Shown here piece after piece: positions 31,805 to 39,810 of a DNA stretch of 64,000 bases. The translations under genes were made by a program, and so were the position numbers. The stretch spans positions 1 to 64,000 of the IMG/VR virus record IMGVR_UViG_3300027987_000368; one strand, given 5' to 3'. Position 1 is the first letter of the stretch, and each line of letters opens with the position of its first letter. The notes under the pieces were generated by a model. It was not told the origin of the DNA. It was given only the letters and a program-made list of their open reading frames with translations, and did no database searches. Source of the DNA: a virus.

Positions 31805-32125
31805 CTACTCGGTCCACTCGGCGAGCCCACGGATGAGCTCGCCGAGATGGGCGAGGCCGATGGTGTTGTGCTTGCTCGGGACTCCCTCGCAGCGAGCGAG
31901 GCTCTCCAGGATCTCTGCGACCTCGAGCAACTCGCCGCCATCTGGGGTCAGCGCTGGCGTGATTCCGCCCTTGACGAGTTGGCGCTCGAGCGCGCGCACC
32001 CGCAGAGATTGACCGCGGATCAGGGCGCTGAGCTCGACGATGGGGTCTATGGCCGCGGGCGCGCGGTAGGGGCCCGTCGTGGTCGAGGCGGCTGGTCGCC
32101 GTCGAAGTCGGTCCAGTAGCCCCAT
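31805..32125 (-). CDS. Hypothetical protein
   Basis: The 106-residue protein begins MGLLDRLRRRPA and continues with helices (VELSALIRGQSLRVRALERQL). A coiled-coil segment is likely. Its start overlaps by one base the stop of the 25-residue ORF upstream. No family is recognised. Confidence 0.5.
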   Translation of the reverse strand: MGLLDRLRRRPAASTTTGPYRAPAAIDPIVELSALIRGQSLRVRALERQLVKGGITPALTPDGGELLEVAEILESLARCEGVPSKHNTIGLAHLGELIRGLAEWTE

Positions 32126-32202
32126 TACCTCGCCGCGCGGGCCGGATCGGCGCGGACGTCCTCGGCGTCGCGCTCGTAGTCATCCCAGTCGAGCGTGCTC
32201 AT
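32125..32202 (-). CDS. 25-residue acidic micro-ORF
   Basis: ATG 32202 to TAA 32125 reads MSTLDWDDYERDAEDVRADP and five more residues. It overlaps the upstream stop by ATGA and the downstream start by one base, so it fits exactly between two genes. Such fit supports translation, though the peptide may be mainly a coupling device. Confidence 0.4.
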   Translation of the reverse strand: MSTLDWDDYERDAEDVRADPARAAR

Positions 32203-32273
32203 GCCCACACTACGAAGAGCCCGACCAGCACACCGACCGCAGCTCCGATGATGGCGCTCCCGACGTACTTCAC
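32199..32273 (-). CDS. 24-residue membrane micro-ORF
   Basis: A GTG at 32273 overlapping the upstream TGA encodes MKYVGSAIIGAAVGVLVGLF and four more residues, one hydrophobic helix. The exact overlaps on both sides argue that it is translated. Comparable tiny membrane peptides are at 13545 and 10231. Confidence 0.4.
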   Translation of the reverse strand: MKYVGSAIIGAAVGVLVGLFVVWA

Positions 32274-32581
32274 GAACCGGCCTCGCGCCGGGTCTCGCTG
32301 AGCACCCAAAAGTACAGAGGCGCCCGCGACGGGGCCGACTCGATCAGCTCCGCCCGGACAAATCGGCCAACGATCGGCGTCGCAGTCGAGCACCGAACCT
32401 CGGTTCCAGTCGGGGGCGGATCGCCAATGTTGGCGAAGAGCAGCGGGGCGCCGTCCAACAGGAGCACGTTGGCGTTGGCGTCCTTGATCACGATGGTCTT
32501 GCCCGCGCTCGTGAGCACCCCGATCCCGCCAGCCTTGAGCCAGTCGGGGCCCGCGAGTTGGAGCGTGACGGCGTCATTCAT
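32270..32581 (-). CDS. Hypothetical beta-rich protein
   Basis: The 103-residue protein is beta-strand-rich (VTLQLAGPDWLKAGGIGVLT, TIVIKDANANVLLLDGAPLL), resembling small virion or fibre-attachment domains. It is coupled to the membrane micro-ORF downstream. No family is assigned. Confidence 0.5.
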   Translation of the reverse strand: MNDAVTLQLAGPDWLKAGGIGVLTSAGKTIVIKDANANVLLLDGAPLLFANIGDPPPTGTEVRCSTATPIVGRFVRAELIESAPSRAPLYFWVLSETRREAGS

Positions 32582-32823
32582 GGTGATGTCCTCTCCAGCT
32601 GCGAAGCCGGGCCTGTGCTCCCGTGGGCCTTGACCAGCGCGCGCTGGTCCTCGGCGCCCAGCTCCTCGAGCAGGCGCAGGGCCCAGCGAAGGGCGCTCGC
32701 CTCTGCGCGGTCGTGGTCGCCGTCACGATCCGCGATCCATGCGAGCCGCCTGCGCAGTCGGTTCATCCGCGCGCGACCCTTGCTAGAGCTCGGGCTTGCT
32801 GGGTCGTCTCGCCGGTCAGGCAT
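32578..32823 (-). CDS. Small basic helical protein
   Basis: The ATG at 32823 overlaps the HD-deaminase stop by eight bases and gives 81 residues; an ATG at 32766 (MNRLRRRLAWIADRD) is a good alternative giving 62. The product is helical (SALRWALRLLEELGAEDQRA) and basic at the N-terminus. It is not recognised. Confidence 0.5.
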   Translation of the reverse strand: MPDRRDDPASPSSSKGRARMNRLRRRLAWIADRDGDHDRAEASALRWALRLLEELGAEDQRALVKAHGSTGPASQLERTSP

Positions 32824-34447
32824 CCTGTTCCTCGATGATCGGAAGCCCACACTCCTTGAGCGTGAGCCTGTGGAATTCTTCCGTGGTGTATCGCCGCCAG
32901 CCGGTGTCGTGAAACAGCCAGACGCCCGCGACCCGGCGCTCGCGGGCAATGCTGCGCGAGCACTGCCAGCAGGATGGACCGCCCGACACGGCGAGCTGGC
33001 CGTCGGCGGTCTTGACATGCAGGAGCTCGAGCTGGTCGAGGTAGTGCGCGGTCATGTCCCGGAGCGCCTCCATCTCGGCGTGCTCGCAGAGCTTGGCGCA
33101 GTTGGCCATGCACGCGGGTGATCCGTCACAACCAAGGGGGCGAGGCGGGGAGTTGTGCCCGCCGCTGATGAGCTGCGGCGTGTTGTCCGGCCGGTAGATG
33201 GCTGGCTTGTAGATGACCACTCCGCGCTTGCTTTTGCAGCACGGCGATGTGTTGGCCAGCCGGACGGCGCGATCAATAGCGAATTGTGGCGGGTTCATTT
33301 CGGTCCTTGGCTGTGAATGTAGTTGATCGATGGTGAACGAATGGCCCCCGGTTCGCGTTGGGGCTTGGTCACCGAGGAGCTCGGCTTCGCAGCGTTCGGT
33401 CGCGGCGGCGTAGAGCTCCCGAGCGTGCGCCTGCTCTGGGTACATCTCGACGAGCTCGGCCGCTTGCTCTGCGTGCTTGGAGATCATGTCCTCGCGCGTC
33501 ATCCCGATCGACCGCAGAGCGGAGCCGCGATTCAGCAGGTGCGTCAGCCTCGGGCAGATCTTGTCGATGTACCTGACCCAGCGTGCCTCGGGCGTCGATT
33601 GGCGCTCGTAGTCTTCGATCAGCTCGACGATCCGCGGAAGCCCGAGCGCGCGCAGCTGCTCGAGCGCGGCCTGCTCGCGCGCCGCCTTGTGCTCCCGCTC
33701 CCCGTCCGTCAGCCCCCAGGCCGTGCACGTGTCCTTGGCGTAGGTCTCGACCAGGTCGTGGACGAGCACCGCGCCAAGCAGCTGCGCCCGCCGGAGCTCG
33801 CTCGGAGCGAGTTCGATGGCGAGCAGCCCGAGCATCACCGTGTGTGTCGTGTCGCTCTCGGGCTGGCCGTCGGGGTGCTCGGTCGTGCGCAGGACCTGTC
33901 CGAACTGCATCGCCACCTCCGCGAGCTTGAGCGCCTGCTCGAGCTGGTGATCGGCCAGCTGCCCGTCGAGGTCGGCGTCGCGCTTGGCGAGTTCCGCAAC
34001 GCTGGGGAAGTCGGATGTGTTGATGCCCAGCCGCGCGATGGCTTCGCGCGCGCGCTCGTTCGGCGTCGCCAGCTTCGCCGCCTCAAGCCCGATCAGATCG
34101 GCAAGGGCGACGTCACTCAGCAGCGTCAACCGCCCGGGTTCCCCGACTAGCCTGACCCCGACGATCGCGGGTGGATCCCCATCGAGGCGCCTGAGCACCG
34201 GGTACCACCACGACTCGCGGCCCTCGTTCGTGAGCTGCACCAACCAGCCGTCGACGGTTGGAACCCCGCGGGCGAAGTGATGACCAGGCGGATCCCCGGC
34301 ATCGAGCTCCCCGGAGAACACCAGTTCGACCTCGGCGCCAGCCATCTCGGCGGATTCGAGCTGGCGCAGGAACTCGGCTCGCACGTGGGTGAGCATGGCG
34401 GATTGACCAAGCTCACCCACGTGCGGACCAGACTTATCAGTCTTCAT
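32816..34447 (-). CDS. HD phosphohydrolase - deoxycytidylate deaminase-like fusion
   Basis: The ATG at 34447 overlaps the upstream stop, giving 543 residues. The central part is an HD domain: DTTHTVMLGL (H202) and VLVHDLVETYAKDT (H230-D231), as in 5'-nucleotidase-type enzymes. The C-terminal part is deaminase-like: CEHAEMEAL (H456, E458) and PSCWQC (C493, C496) provide the zinc site, with a phage dCMP deaminase-like surround. Residues 361-383 look like a non-conserved linker. An internal ATG at 33298 (MNPPQFAIDRAV) has AAGGA seven bases upstream, so the deaminase could also be made alone. It probably adjusts dNTP pools for replication or modification. Confidence 0.75.
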   Translation of the reverse strand: MKTDKSGPHVGELGQSAMLTHVRAEFLRQLESAEMAGAEVELVFSGELDAGDPPGHHFARGVPTVDGWLVQLTNEGRESWWYPVLRRLDGDPPAIVGVRLVGEPGRLTLLSDVALADLIGLEAAKLATPNERAREAIARLGINTSDFPSVAELAKRDADLDGQLADHQLEQALKLAEVAMQFGQVLRTTEHPDGQPESDTTHTVMLGLLAIELAPSELRRAQLLGAVLVHDLVETYAKDTCTAWGLTDGEREHKAAREQAALEQLRALGLPRIVELIEDYERQSTPEARWVRYIDKICPRLTHLLNRGSALRSIGMTREDMISKHAEQAAELVEMYPEQAHARELYAAATERCEAELLGDQAPTRTGGHSFTIDQLHSQPRTEMNPPQFAIDRAVRLANTSPCCKSKRGVVIYKPAIYRPDNTPQLISGGHNSPPRPLGCDGSPACMANCAKLCEHAEMEALRDMTAHYLDQLELLHVKTADGQLAVSGGPSCWQCSRSIARERRVAGVWLFHDTGWRRYTTEEFHRLTLKECGLPIIEEQDA

Positions 34448-34935
34448 CGGGTCACCGTCGCCGCCGGCAAGGCCAGGATCCCGCCCACTGAGTAGTCGGC
34501 CTCGGCGAAGTCGGCGATGTTCGGCACGATCCGCTCGGCGAAGGTCTGCTGTCCGCTCTCGATCGCTGGCAACCAGACATCGATCGGAGACTCCAGGCCG
34601 CTCTCGATCACCTCGAGCTTCGACTTCACCGCCCAATAGAGCGTCCGATGCAGCCGCATCGCCTGCTTTTTCCAGTGCTTGTCGGCTGCGTCGCCCCTCA
34701 ACCCACGCTGGAGCGGGTCTCCCTGTCGTGGCGGATCGACAACCAACCGCACCATCATGGTGATGCCGGCGTGGATGAACTGGAAGCGAAGTATCGAGCG
34801 ATGCGGTGGCGTCGTGGTCCACTGGACCGCCGTCACTCCGTGTTGCTCGAGCAGCTTCGAGATGTCGGTGCGCGACTTATCAACGCCGACCTTCGTGTCG
34901 GCGTACGGCTTTGGCCTGCTCTTGGGCTTGGTCAT
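34444..34935 (-). CDS. Conserved phage hypothetical protein
   Basis: The ATG at 34935 (MTKPKSRPKPYADTKVGVDK) gives 163 residues; an open extension upstream crosses the tRNA and is not coding. The pattern (YADT...VDKSRTDISKLLEQHG, RFQFIHAGITMMVRLVV, LHRTLYWAVKSKLEVIESG) is a family I recall from many phages: a strand-rich core followed by a long helix that starts at the LYW segment. Its function is unknown. It is coupled by ATGA to the HD-deaminase gene. Confidence 0.65.
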   Translation of the reverse strand: MTKPKSRPKPYADTKVGVDKSRTDISKLLEQHGVTAVQWTTTPPHRSILRFQFIHAGITMMVRLVVDPPRQGDPLQRGLRGDAADKHWKKQAMRLHRTLYWAVKSKLEVIESGLESPIDVWLPAIESGQQTFAERIVPNIADFAEADYSVGGILALPAATVTR

Positions 34936-35060
34936 GACAGCCCAAGCATCGCAATCGTCGAGAGATTCCCGCCTCGATCCACGCAAGACCAACTCCGCAT
35001 ATGAAAGAAGCGCCGGCTGCCTACGATCGATCGGCAGCCGGCGCTCTAGGTTGTTGGTGT

Positions 35061-35134
<74 letters not shown>

Positions 35135-35142
35135 GCTCTGGT

Positions 35143-35346
35143 CTACCGCCGTGGACGACCACCGTCAAGGTTCCGCGGGGCGACCGCGTCGGAGAACCAG
35201 GCGCTGGCGCTGCACGACGCTGCTGCGTCTGGGCCGGCATCGCGACAAGTTCGGCACACGTGCCTGCGGACCAGTACAGAACCCACTTTTTTGACCTTGA
35301 CCTCGTGGTCCAGCACGAGGTCGCTGCTGCATTTGATCGTGGCCAT
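35143..35346 (-). CDS. Small hypothetical protein with CxxC
   Basis: The ATG at 35346 (MATIKCSSDLVLDHEVKVKK) gives 67 residues, with HVCRTCRDAG in the middle and a basic tail; an ATG six codons upstream also exists. It ends eight bases before the tRNA. Half-protein composition is convincing; family unknown. Confidence 0.45.
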   Translation of the reverse strand: MATIKCSSDLVLDHEVKVKKVGSVLVRRHVCRTCRDAGPDAAASCSASAWFSDAVAPRNLDGGRPRR

Positions 35347-35400
35347 CGACCCGCCCAAAGCCATCCGCCGGTCGGGTATTCCACCCGCTCGGAGCCGCGG

Positions 35401-36171
35401 TCACTTCCGCCTTCGTCGGAGCCAGCGCCACGCCTTGATCACGACCTCGACGTGGCAGTGAGCTGGCCAGCACGAGCAGACGGCGTAGTGGGCCGGCGTC
35501 AGCTGCTCGAGGTAGTCGACGACCGCGCGGTCGAAGTCAGGCCCCGCGGTGATCTTGCCACGCAGCCACGCCCGGTACGAAGCGAGCGACGCTACGACGG
35601 CGTCAGCTCGAGACTCGTCGGGGCCGGGCTTGAACTTGAACGGGTTCCCCGCGGGCGACGGCCGGCCGCAGTAGAGCGCGGGTCCCGGCGGGGTGCCGTG
35701 GTGCGAATTCCACGGGCGCGGCTCGGCGACGGCCCAGATGTGGTGCACGACCAGCCCGGCCTCGTAGCCAGCGACGCGGCAGTCAAGCGTGCCCGCGCCG
35801 CCCTCGAACGCGATCACCACGTCGGCGCGCGGGTCCGGGACCAGTTGCCCTGGCCGGCGACCCGAGATCATGTCTCGGTTGCGGATCGGACCAGCAGGGC
35901 GCCCGTGCCGTTTCCAGTCGGCCGGCCACGATTCGACATCCCAGCCGCGCGCTCGGAGGTAGCCCGCAACGAGCGTGTCGGTGCTGCCGACGAGTTCGCC
36001 GCGGGCGTTCTTCTTGGGCGGGCAGGCTCCATGCCGGACCACGCGGGCGCCGATGCCAGCAAGGAGTACCTCGAGCTGCTCGAGCTCCGCCAGCGTGGGG
36101 GTCCGGTCCCTACCGCCAGTGATGACCGCGACCTCGCGTCGATCCTGTGGTTGTGAGTCCGACGGATTCAC
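35401..36171 (-). CDS. SLOG (YspA/cpYpsA-like) - DUF4326 fusion protein
   Basis: A GTG at 36171 overlapping the upstream stop gives 256 residues. The N-terminal domain (13-130) has the SLOG pattern: VAVITGGRDRTP, VRHGACP, the helix GSTDTLVAGYLRARG, PADWKRHGRPAGPIRN and VIAFEGGAGT, a Rossmann-like fold that binds nucleotide-derived ligands. The C-terminal domain (166-250) is DUF4326: LYCGRPSPAGNPF and CSCWPAHCHVEVV. SLOG proteins are linked to nucleotide-signalling conflict systems; DUF4326 is uncharacterised. Such fusions occur in phages. The ligand is unknown. Confidence 0.75.
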   Translation of the reverse strand: MNPSDSQPQDRREVAVITGGRDRTPTLAELEQLEVLLAGIGARVVRHGACPPKKNARGELVGSTDTLVAGYLRARGWDVESWPADWKRHGRPAGPIRNRDMISGRRPGQLVPDPRADVVIAFEGGAGTLDCRVAGYEAGLVVHHIWAVAEPRPWNSHHGTPPGPALYCGRPSPAGNPFKFKPGPDESRADAVVASLASYRAWLRGKITAGPDFDRAVVDYLEQLTPAHYAVCSCWPAHCHVEVVIKAWRWLRRRRK

Positions 36172-36371
36172 TTGATGCTCTTCCGCCTGTACGCCCACCA
36201 AGTGCGTGCCTTCTGCTCTGCATGAGCGTACGACCTCGCTGCAAAGAACCGCGTTGACTCGAGCCTCGTAGCCGTATCCACAAGGATCACGGGGTAAGGG
36301 TCCTCCCCGTCTCGGCATGTCTCAGAAGCCAGCTGGTGACTTCGGTGGAGCATCTTGCGAGGCGACATCAA
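36168..36371 (-). CDS. Small hypothetical protein
   Basis: The 67-residue basic protein has a strand-helix layout (YPVILVDTATR, FFAARSYAHAEQKARTWWAY) that resembles a small double-stranded-RNA-binding-like or phage gp-like unit, but no family is recognised. Its stop overlaps the SLOG-DUF4326 GTG start. Confidence 0.5.
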   Translation of the reverse strand: MMSPRKMLHRSHQLASETCRDGEDPYPVILVDTATRLESTRFFAARSYAHAEQKARTWWAYRRKSIK

Positions 36372-36425
36372 CAGGACTACCTCTGTGGCTCAGGCTCCAT
36401 TCCTGGTGCGACCTGTCGCACTTGG

Positions 36426-36647
36426 CTACTCCTGAGTTTCGGCCTCGGCCACCGCGAGCGCGAGCTTCTTCAGCTTGCGCTCGATCTTCCCAGCCGTGGC
36501 GAGATCCGTCCTCACGACGGCCTTGACCGCGCTGCCTTCTTCTTCGGTCAGCGGAACCAGGTCGATCTGGCTCGGTTCGATGTTGAGCACCTTGGCGAGA
36601 GCCCTGGTGACGTTGGCGTGGTCGATGTCGTAGGTGACGTTATCCAT
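36426..36647 (-). CDS. Small hypothetical protein
   Basis: The ATG at 36647 (MDNVTYDIDHANVTRALAKV) gives 73 residues: an acidic middle and a C-terminal basic helix (GKIERKLKKLALAVAEAE). Another minus frame just upstream (from 36718, MTATDAQLFHLAWNAKDIRR) looks protein-like for about 27 residues and may be a coupled micro-ORF. The gene is divergent from the 36725 gene. Confidence 0.5.
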   Translation of the reverse strand: MDNVTYDIDHANVTRALAKVLNIEPSQIDLVPLTEEEGSAVKAVVRTDLATAGKIERKLKKLALAVAEAETQE

Positions 36648-36724
36648 CGATTCACCAACCGGCGGATGTCCTTGGCATTCCAGGCGAGGTGAAATAGCTG
36701 AGCGTCGGTTGCGGTCATGCGGAC

Positions 36725-36982
36725 ATGAGCGACGAGCTGACCAACACGAAGCGCGCCGAGGACATGATCGACACCTTGTCGATGGAGCTGGCATCCAGCG
36801 ATGACTTCGAGGGTGAACTCGAAGATGCCTACTACGCTGCGGGTGCTCACTTGCTTGCGGGTGCCTTGCTGCGCATCGCCGCGCTGACGACCGAGCTGAA
36901 GCTCGAGCAGCAGAATCACCGCGCCGAGATCGACCGCATCATCCAGACCGAATCTGCGTGCAGGACCGACCCCAAGGGATGA
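36725..36982 (+). CDS. Small hypothetical helical protein
   Basis: The 85-residue acidic protein is mainly helical (AEDMIDTLSMELASSDDFEG, AAGAHLLAGALLRIAALTTE), with a coiled-coil-like end. A 16-residue ORF (36979-37029, MTQLELSLTLDVSVGA) overlaps its stop as ATGA, but is too short to call confidently. Confidence 0.5.
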   Translation: MSDELTNTKRAEDMIDTLSMELASSDDFEGELEDAYYAAGAHLLAGALLRIAALTTELKLEQQNHRAEIDRIIQTESACRTDPKG

Positions 36983-37012
36983 CCCAGCTCGAGCTCAGCC
37001 TGACCCTCGATG

Positions 37013-37268
37013 TCAGCGTCGGCGCCTAAACTCTAGCCGAAGCTCGACACCGAGTTCGCGGCACACGGCTTCGAGGGCGTCAGCCGCGGGCCAGGGGTGG
37101 CGAGGGTATGAGCCTCCGCAGCTTCTTCTCACTCGAGGCCCCCGACAGATCCGGCCAGCAGAGCTCAGCCAGCCCGCCGACCGTCGTGTCGTGCTCGAGC
37201 AGGTAGGCGTCGACGAGCTCGCGGAGCTGTTCGCCTGGGAGCTCGACGAGGGGCTGCTCGGCGGGCAT
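37013..37268 (-). pseudogene. Small HTH-like gene with a frameshift
   Basis: From ATG 37268 one frame reads MPAEQPLVELPGEQLRELVD, then AYLLEHDTTVGGLAELCWPD and SEKKLRRLI, typical of a short helix-turn-helix regulator, but it runs into a stop at 37080. The second half continues in another minus frame from about 37115 as PWPAADALEAVCRELGVELR and ends at 37013. One indel near 37105-37120 would restore a protein of about 84 residues. Confidence 0.5.
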
Positions 37269-37927
37269 CGAGCTCGGACCCGGAGCCGGTGGCCACCGGC
37301 CTTGTTCGCCACGTGCCGGATGATGTTGCTCTTGCCCGTTCCGGGCTCGCCCACCAGCAAGACCGAGCACATGTACCCCTTGGCGAGATAGGGCAGCTGG
37401 CGCAGCCAGATCCTCTCGGCCGTCCCGCTCGGCAGCGTCTCGGTGATCGGGTCAACCTGGAGCTGCGCCGGTCCGATCGCGGGCTGATGGAACTTCACCG
37501 CGGATCCCATCGCCTCCCAGGCGAATGCCCGGAGCGCAGCGATGGCCTCGTCAGGATCGCCGACCGTGAACGGACCATCGACCCACCGCTCGTACTCGAC
37601 CCACGCGACGCGGACGCCGTTGACGACTCCCGCCACGACCGTCTCGTTTTTCTTGCTCTCGCCCTCGGGAGCGACGAGGTGGTGGGCGATGCAAAGCTGG
37701 AGAAGGAAGTGCTCGAGCGGAGCTGCTCCCGGGACTGAGCGCCACCCGCTGAGCGGCGCGCGGTCGAACTTGTCGATCGCCTTTGATAGTAGCTTCGCAC
37801 CGACCGCCACGAAGCCGATCGGGCCAGTGTCCTTGTTGAGCTGCACCAGCACGTCGGCCGTGTCGCCCACCACGCGCACGCCCTTGAGCGCGAACTCGCG
37901 AATCATCCTCTTGTCGATCTTCGTCAT
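37260..37927 (-). pseudogene. P-loop ATPase truncated just after Walker A
   Basis: From ATG 37927 (MTKIDKRMIREFALKGVRVV) about 220 residues look normal and end with a Walker A, VLLVGEPGTGKSNIIRHVAN, followed by GGHRLRV. After that the frame overlaps the HTH-like gene and becomes a Ser/Thr/Pro/Arg-rich shadow to 37013 with no stop, and no Walker B, sensor or arginine finger appears. I infer the 3' part of an AAA-type ATPase gene was lost and the HTH gene now abuts it. The formal open frame is 37013-37927. Confidence 0.5.
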
Positions 37928-38011
37928 GCGCGCACGACATCGCCTGACGGTGTTCGCTTCCACGCAACCAGTCGATTGGAATCACCGGCTCGGGTTTGGA
38001 CTTGCGCGCGC

Positions 38012-38599
38012 ATGAACCTCGCGTTCGAGTCCATCCGCGCCAAGCTCGAGCTCGACGTCCAGCGGCGCCTGGTCGAGCAGGTCAGGGCCGTCGCCGCGGC
38101 GTCCCCATTCGTCCAGCCCGTCGCTCGCGGCGGCCTGGCCATGAGCGTCAAGGTCACCTGCGCCGGCGAGCTCGGCTGGGTGGGCGACGGCGCCTACCAC
38201 TATAGCCGGGCCGATTCGCGCGGGAATCCGTGGCCGCCGATCCCCGCCGAGTGGACCGAGATCGCCAACCGCGTCATCGGCCGGGAGCTCACCTGGGACT
38301 GCGCGATCATCAACTGGTACGCCCCCGGCGCACGCCTGGGCGAGCACGTCGATCTCAGCGAGCGCGACCGGACCCAGCCGATCGTGACCATCTCGTTGGG
38401 CGACGCGGCGTCGTGGACGGTGCGCCGGTTCGCTGGCGCACCGATCCACCGCGCGCTCCTCGAGAGCGGCGACGTCACCGTGCTCGAGGACGACACCCGG
38501 CTTGCACTTCACTCGATCGAGCGGGTGGTCGACGCCGGGTTGTTCTCGCCGCTCGGGGTTCGTGGGCGACTTTCGATGACGCTGCGGCGCGCAGGGTGA
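38012..38599 (+). CDS. alkB: AlkB-like 2-oxoglutarate/Fe(II) dioxygenase
   Basis: The ATG at 38012 gives 195 residues, close to the AlkB length of 216. WDCAIINWYAPGARLGEHVD (96-115) contains the Fe ligands H112 and D114; H167 in RLALHSIERV is the third ligand, and RGRLSMTLR carries the 2-oxoglutarate-binding arginines. AlkB oxidatively removes 1-methyladenine and 3-methylcytosine from DNA or RNA. In a methylase-rich phage it may repair off-target methylation or damage. It begins the plus-strand block 38.0-43.4 kb. Confidence 0.93.
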   Translation: MNLAFESIRAKLELDVQRRLVEQVRAVAAASPFVQPVARGGLAMSVKVTCAGELGWVGDGAYHYSRADSRGNPWPPIPAEWTEIANRVIGRELTWDCAIINWYAPGARLGEHVDLSERDRTQPIVTISLGDAASWTVRRFAGAPIHRALLESGDVTVLEDDTRLALHSIERVVDAGLFSPLGVRGRLSMTLRRAG

Positions 38600-38635
38600 G
38601 GAATACGCGCCTCCAGGCCGGGCTTGGGGATCGAC

Positions 38636-39379
38636 ATGGCGACCACGAACGAAGTTCAACAAACAGATTACAGCAGCCTGCGGGAGCATTGCGAGCAACT
38701 CGCCAGCCGTGGCAAGTGGACATGTCGACGCCGCCAAGGTGTCGCCAACGTTGCTCTCTTCAAAGATGGTCACGAGATCGAGGTCATCGCGGCGAACGTG
38801 CCAGCATGGGCTGTCGAGGTCCTGGCGATCGGCCCTCACGGTGTGCTCGCGCTTCTAGATGAGATCGATACGCTGCGGACCAGTTCTGTCACGATCGCCG
38901 AACGCGACGAGGCTCGCCGGCTCTATTGTGAGCTCGCCGGGAGCAGCGATTGTGGTCCGATGGGTGATGGTCATGCGGACGTCGCCCGCGATCACGGCTG
39001 GGGCTACCTCTACGAGACGAAGTCTGACGGCACGAGTGAGCGCGACCAGGCCGAGCGCCACGACGAGCGCGACCAGGAGCTCGAGCGGCTGCGTGCGCGG
39101 GTCGTCATCAACTCCAGCGACGTCGCTCAGGCGAAGGTCACCGCGGCCACGCGCAACGCCTGGCTGCGCGAGCGCTGCGAGGCGAGCACCGGTCCAACAC
39201 CTGGCACTACGATCTGGTCAAGGGATGGGGTCGAGGTCGCGCTCACCTGGGACGATGCGATCGATGACGGCGTGCAGCGCGGCGAGACGGCGCGCTTCAT
39301 CAACAATGTCGCGCCGATGTTTGGCCTCACCCCGTGGGCGCTTCTCGAGCAGCTTGCCGCCGCGAGCCCGAGCGAATGA
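38636..39379 (+). CDS. Hypothetical protein
   Basis: The ATG at 38636 (MATTNEVQQTDY) is chosen over one four codons upstream because of a G-rich upstream region. The 247-residue protein has an alpha/beta start (about 1-80) and long charged helices later (SERDQAERHDERDQELERLR), probably a coiled coil. The family is unknown. Coupled to the next gene by ATGA. Confidence 0.5.
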   Translation: MATTNEVQQTDYSSLREHCEQLASRGKWTCRRRQGVANVALFKDGHEIEVIAANVPAWAVEVLAIGPHGVLALLDEIDTLRTSSVTIAERDEARRLYCELAGSSDCGPMGDGHADVARDHGWGYLYETKSDGTSERDQAERHDERDQELERLRARVVINSSDVAQAKVTAATRNAWLRERCEASTGPTPGTTIWSRDGVEVALTWDDAIDDGVQRGETARFINNVAPMFGLTPWALLEQLAAASPSE

Positions 39380-39810
39380 CCGACTGGACCAAGCACGGCA
39401 AGGGCAAGGTCGGCCGCTACGACTCGCACCCGAGCGGCTGGCAGATCCGCCATTGCGGGCACCCCACCGCGCACTGGCCCTGGTACGCGCTGGCGCCAAC
39501 CGGCGAGCGTGTGTGCAGCGAGAGCGGCTTCGCGTGGCGCAAGCTCGCCGAGGCGCACGAGCACGTAGACCAGGCCATCGCGGGCGAGCGCGTGCTCAGC
39601 TACGCGCGTTGGTCCGGGTGTGGAAGGGAGATCTACGGCCGGCTCGTCTGGCGCTGCTATGCCTGCGACGCCCCGGCGGCCGGGCGCGCGATCCCTGGCG
39701 GCGACCCGCGGACACCGAGCAAGCCAGCATGCGAGCGGCACCGTTGGGCCGAACTCGGGGCTGACTCTCGCCGCCGGCTGGACGGGGCCGAACCCATGGC
39801 GGCGCCATGA
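39376..39810 (+). CDS. Hypothetical protein
   Basis: The ATG at 39376 overlaps the upstream stop, giving 144 residues. GWQIRHCGHPTAHWPWYA and the following WRCYACDAPAAG contain Cys and His that could bind zinc. The early HCGHPTAHWPW segment resembles small phage proteins of unknown role. Both ends are coupled to neighbours. Confidence 0.55.
   Translation: MTDWTKHGKGKVGRYDSHPSGWQIRHCGHPTAHWPWYALAPTGERVCSESGFAWRKLAEAHEHVDQAIAGERVLSYARWSGCGREIYGRLVWRCYACDAPAAGRAIPGGDPRTPSKPACERHRWAELGADSRRRLDGAEPMAAP

Noticed and set aside
33323-34150. Plus-strand 275-codon open frame
   Set aside because: Antisense shadow of the HD-deaminase gene; no conserved pattern.
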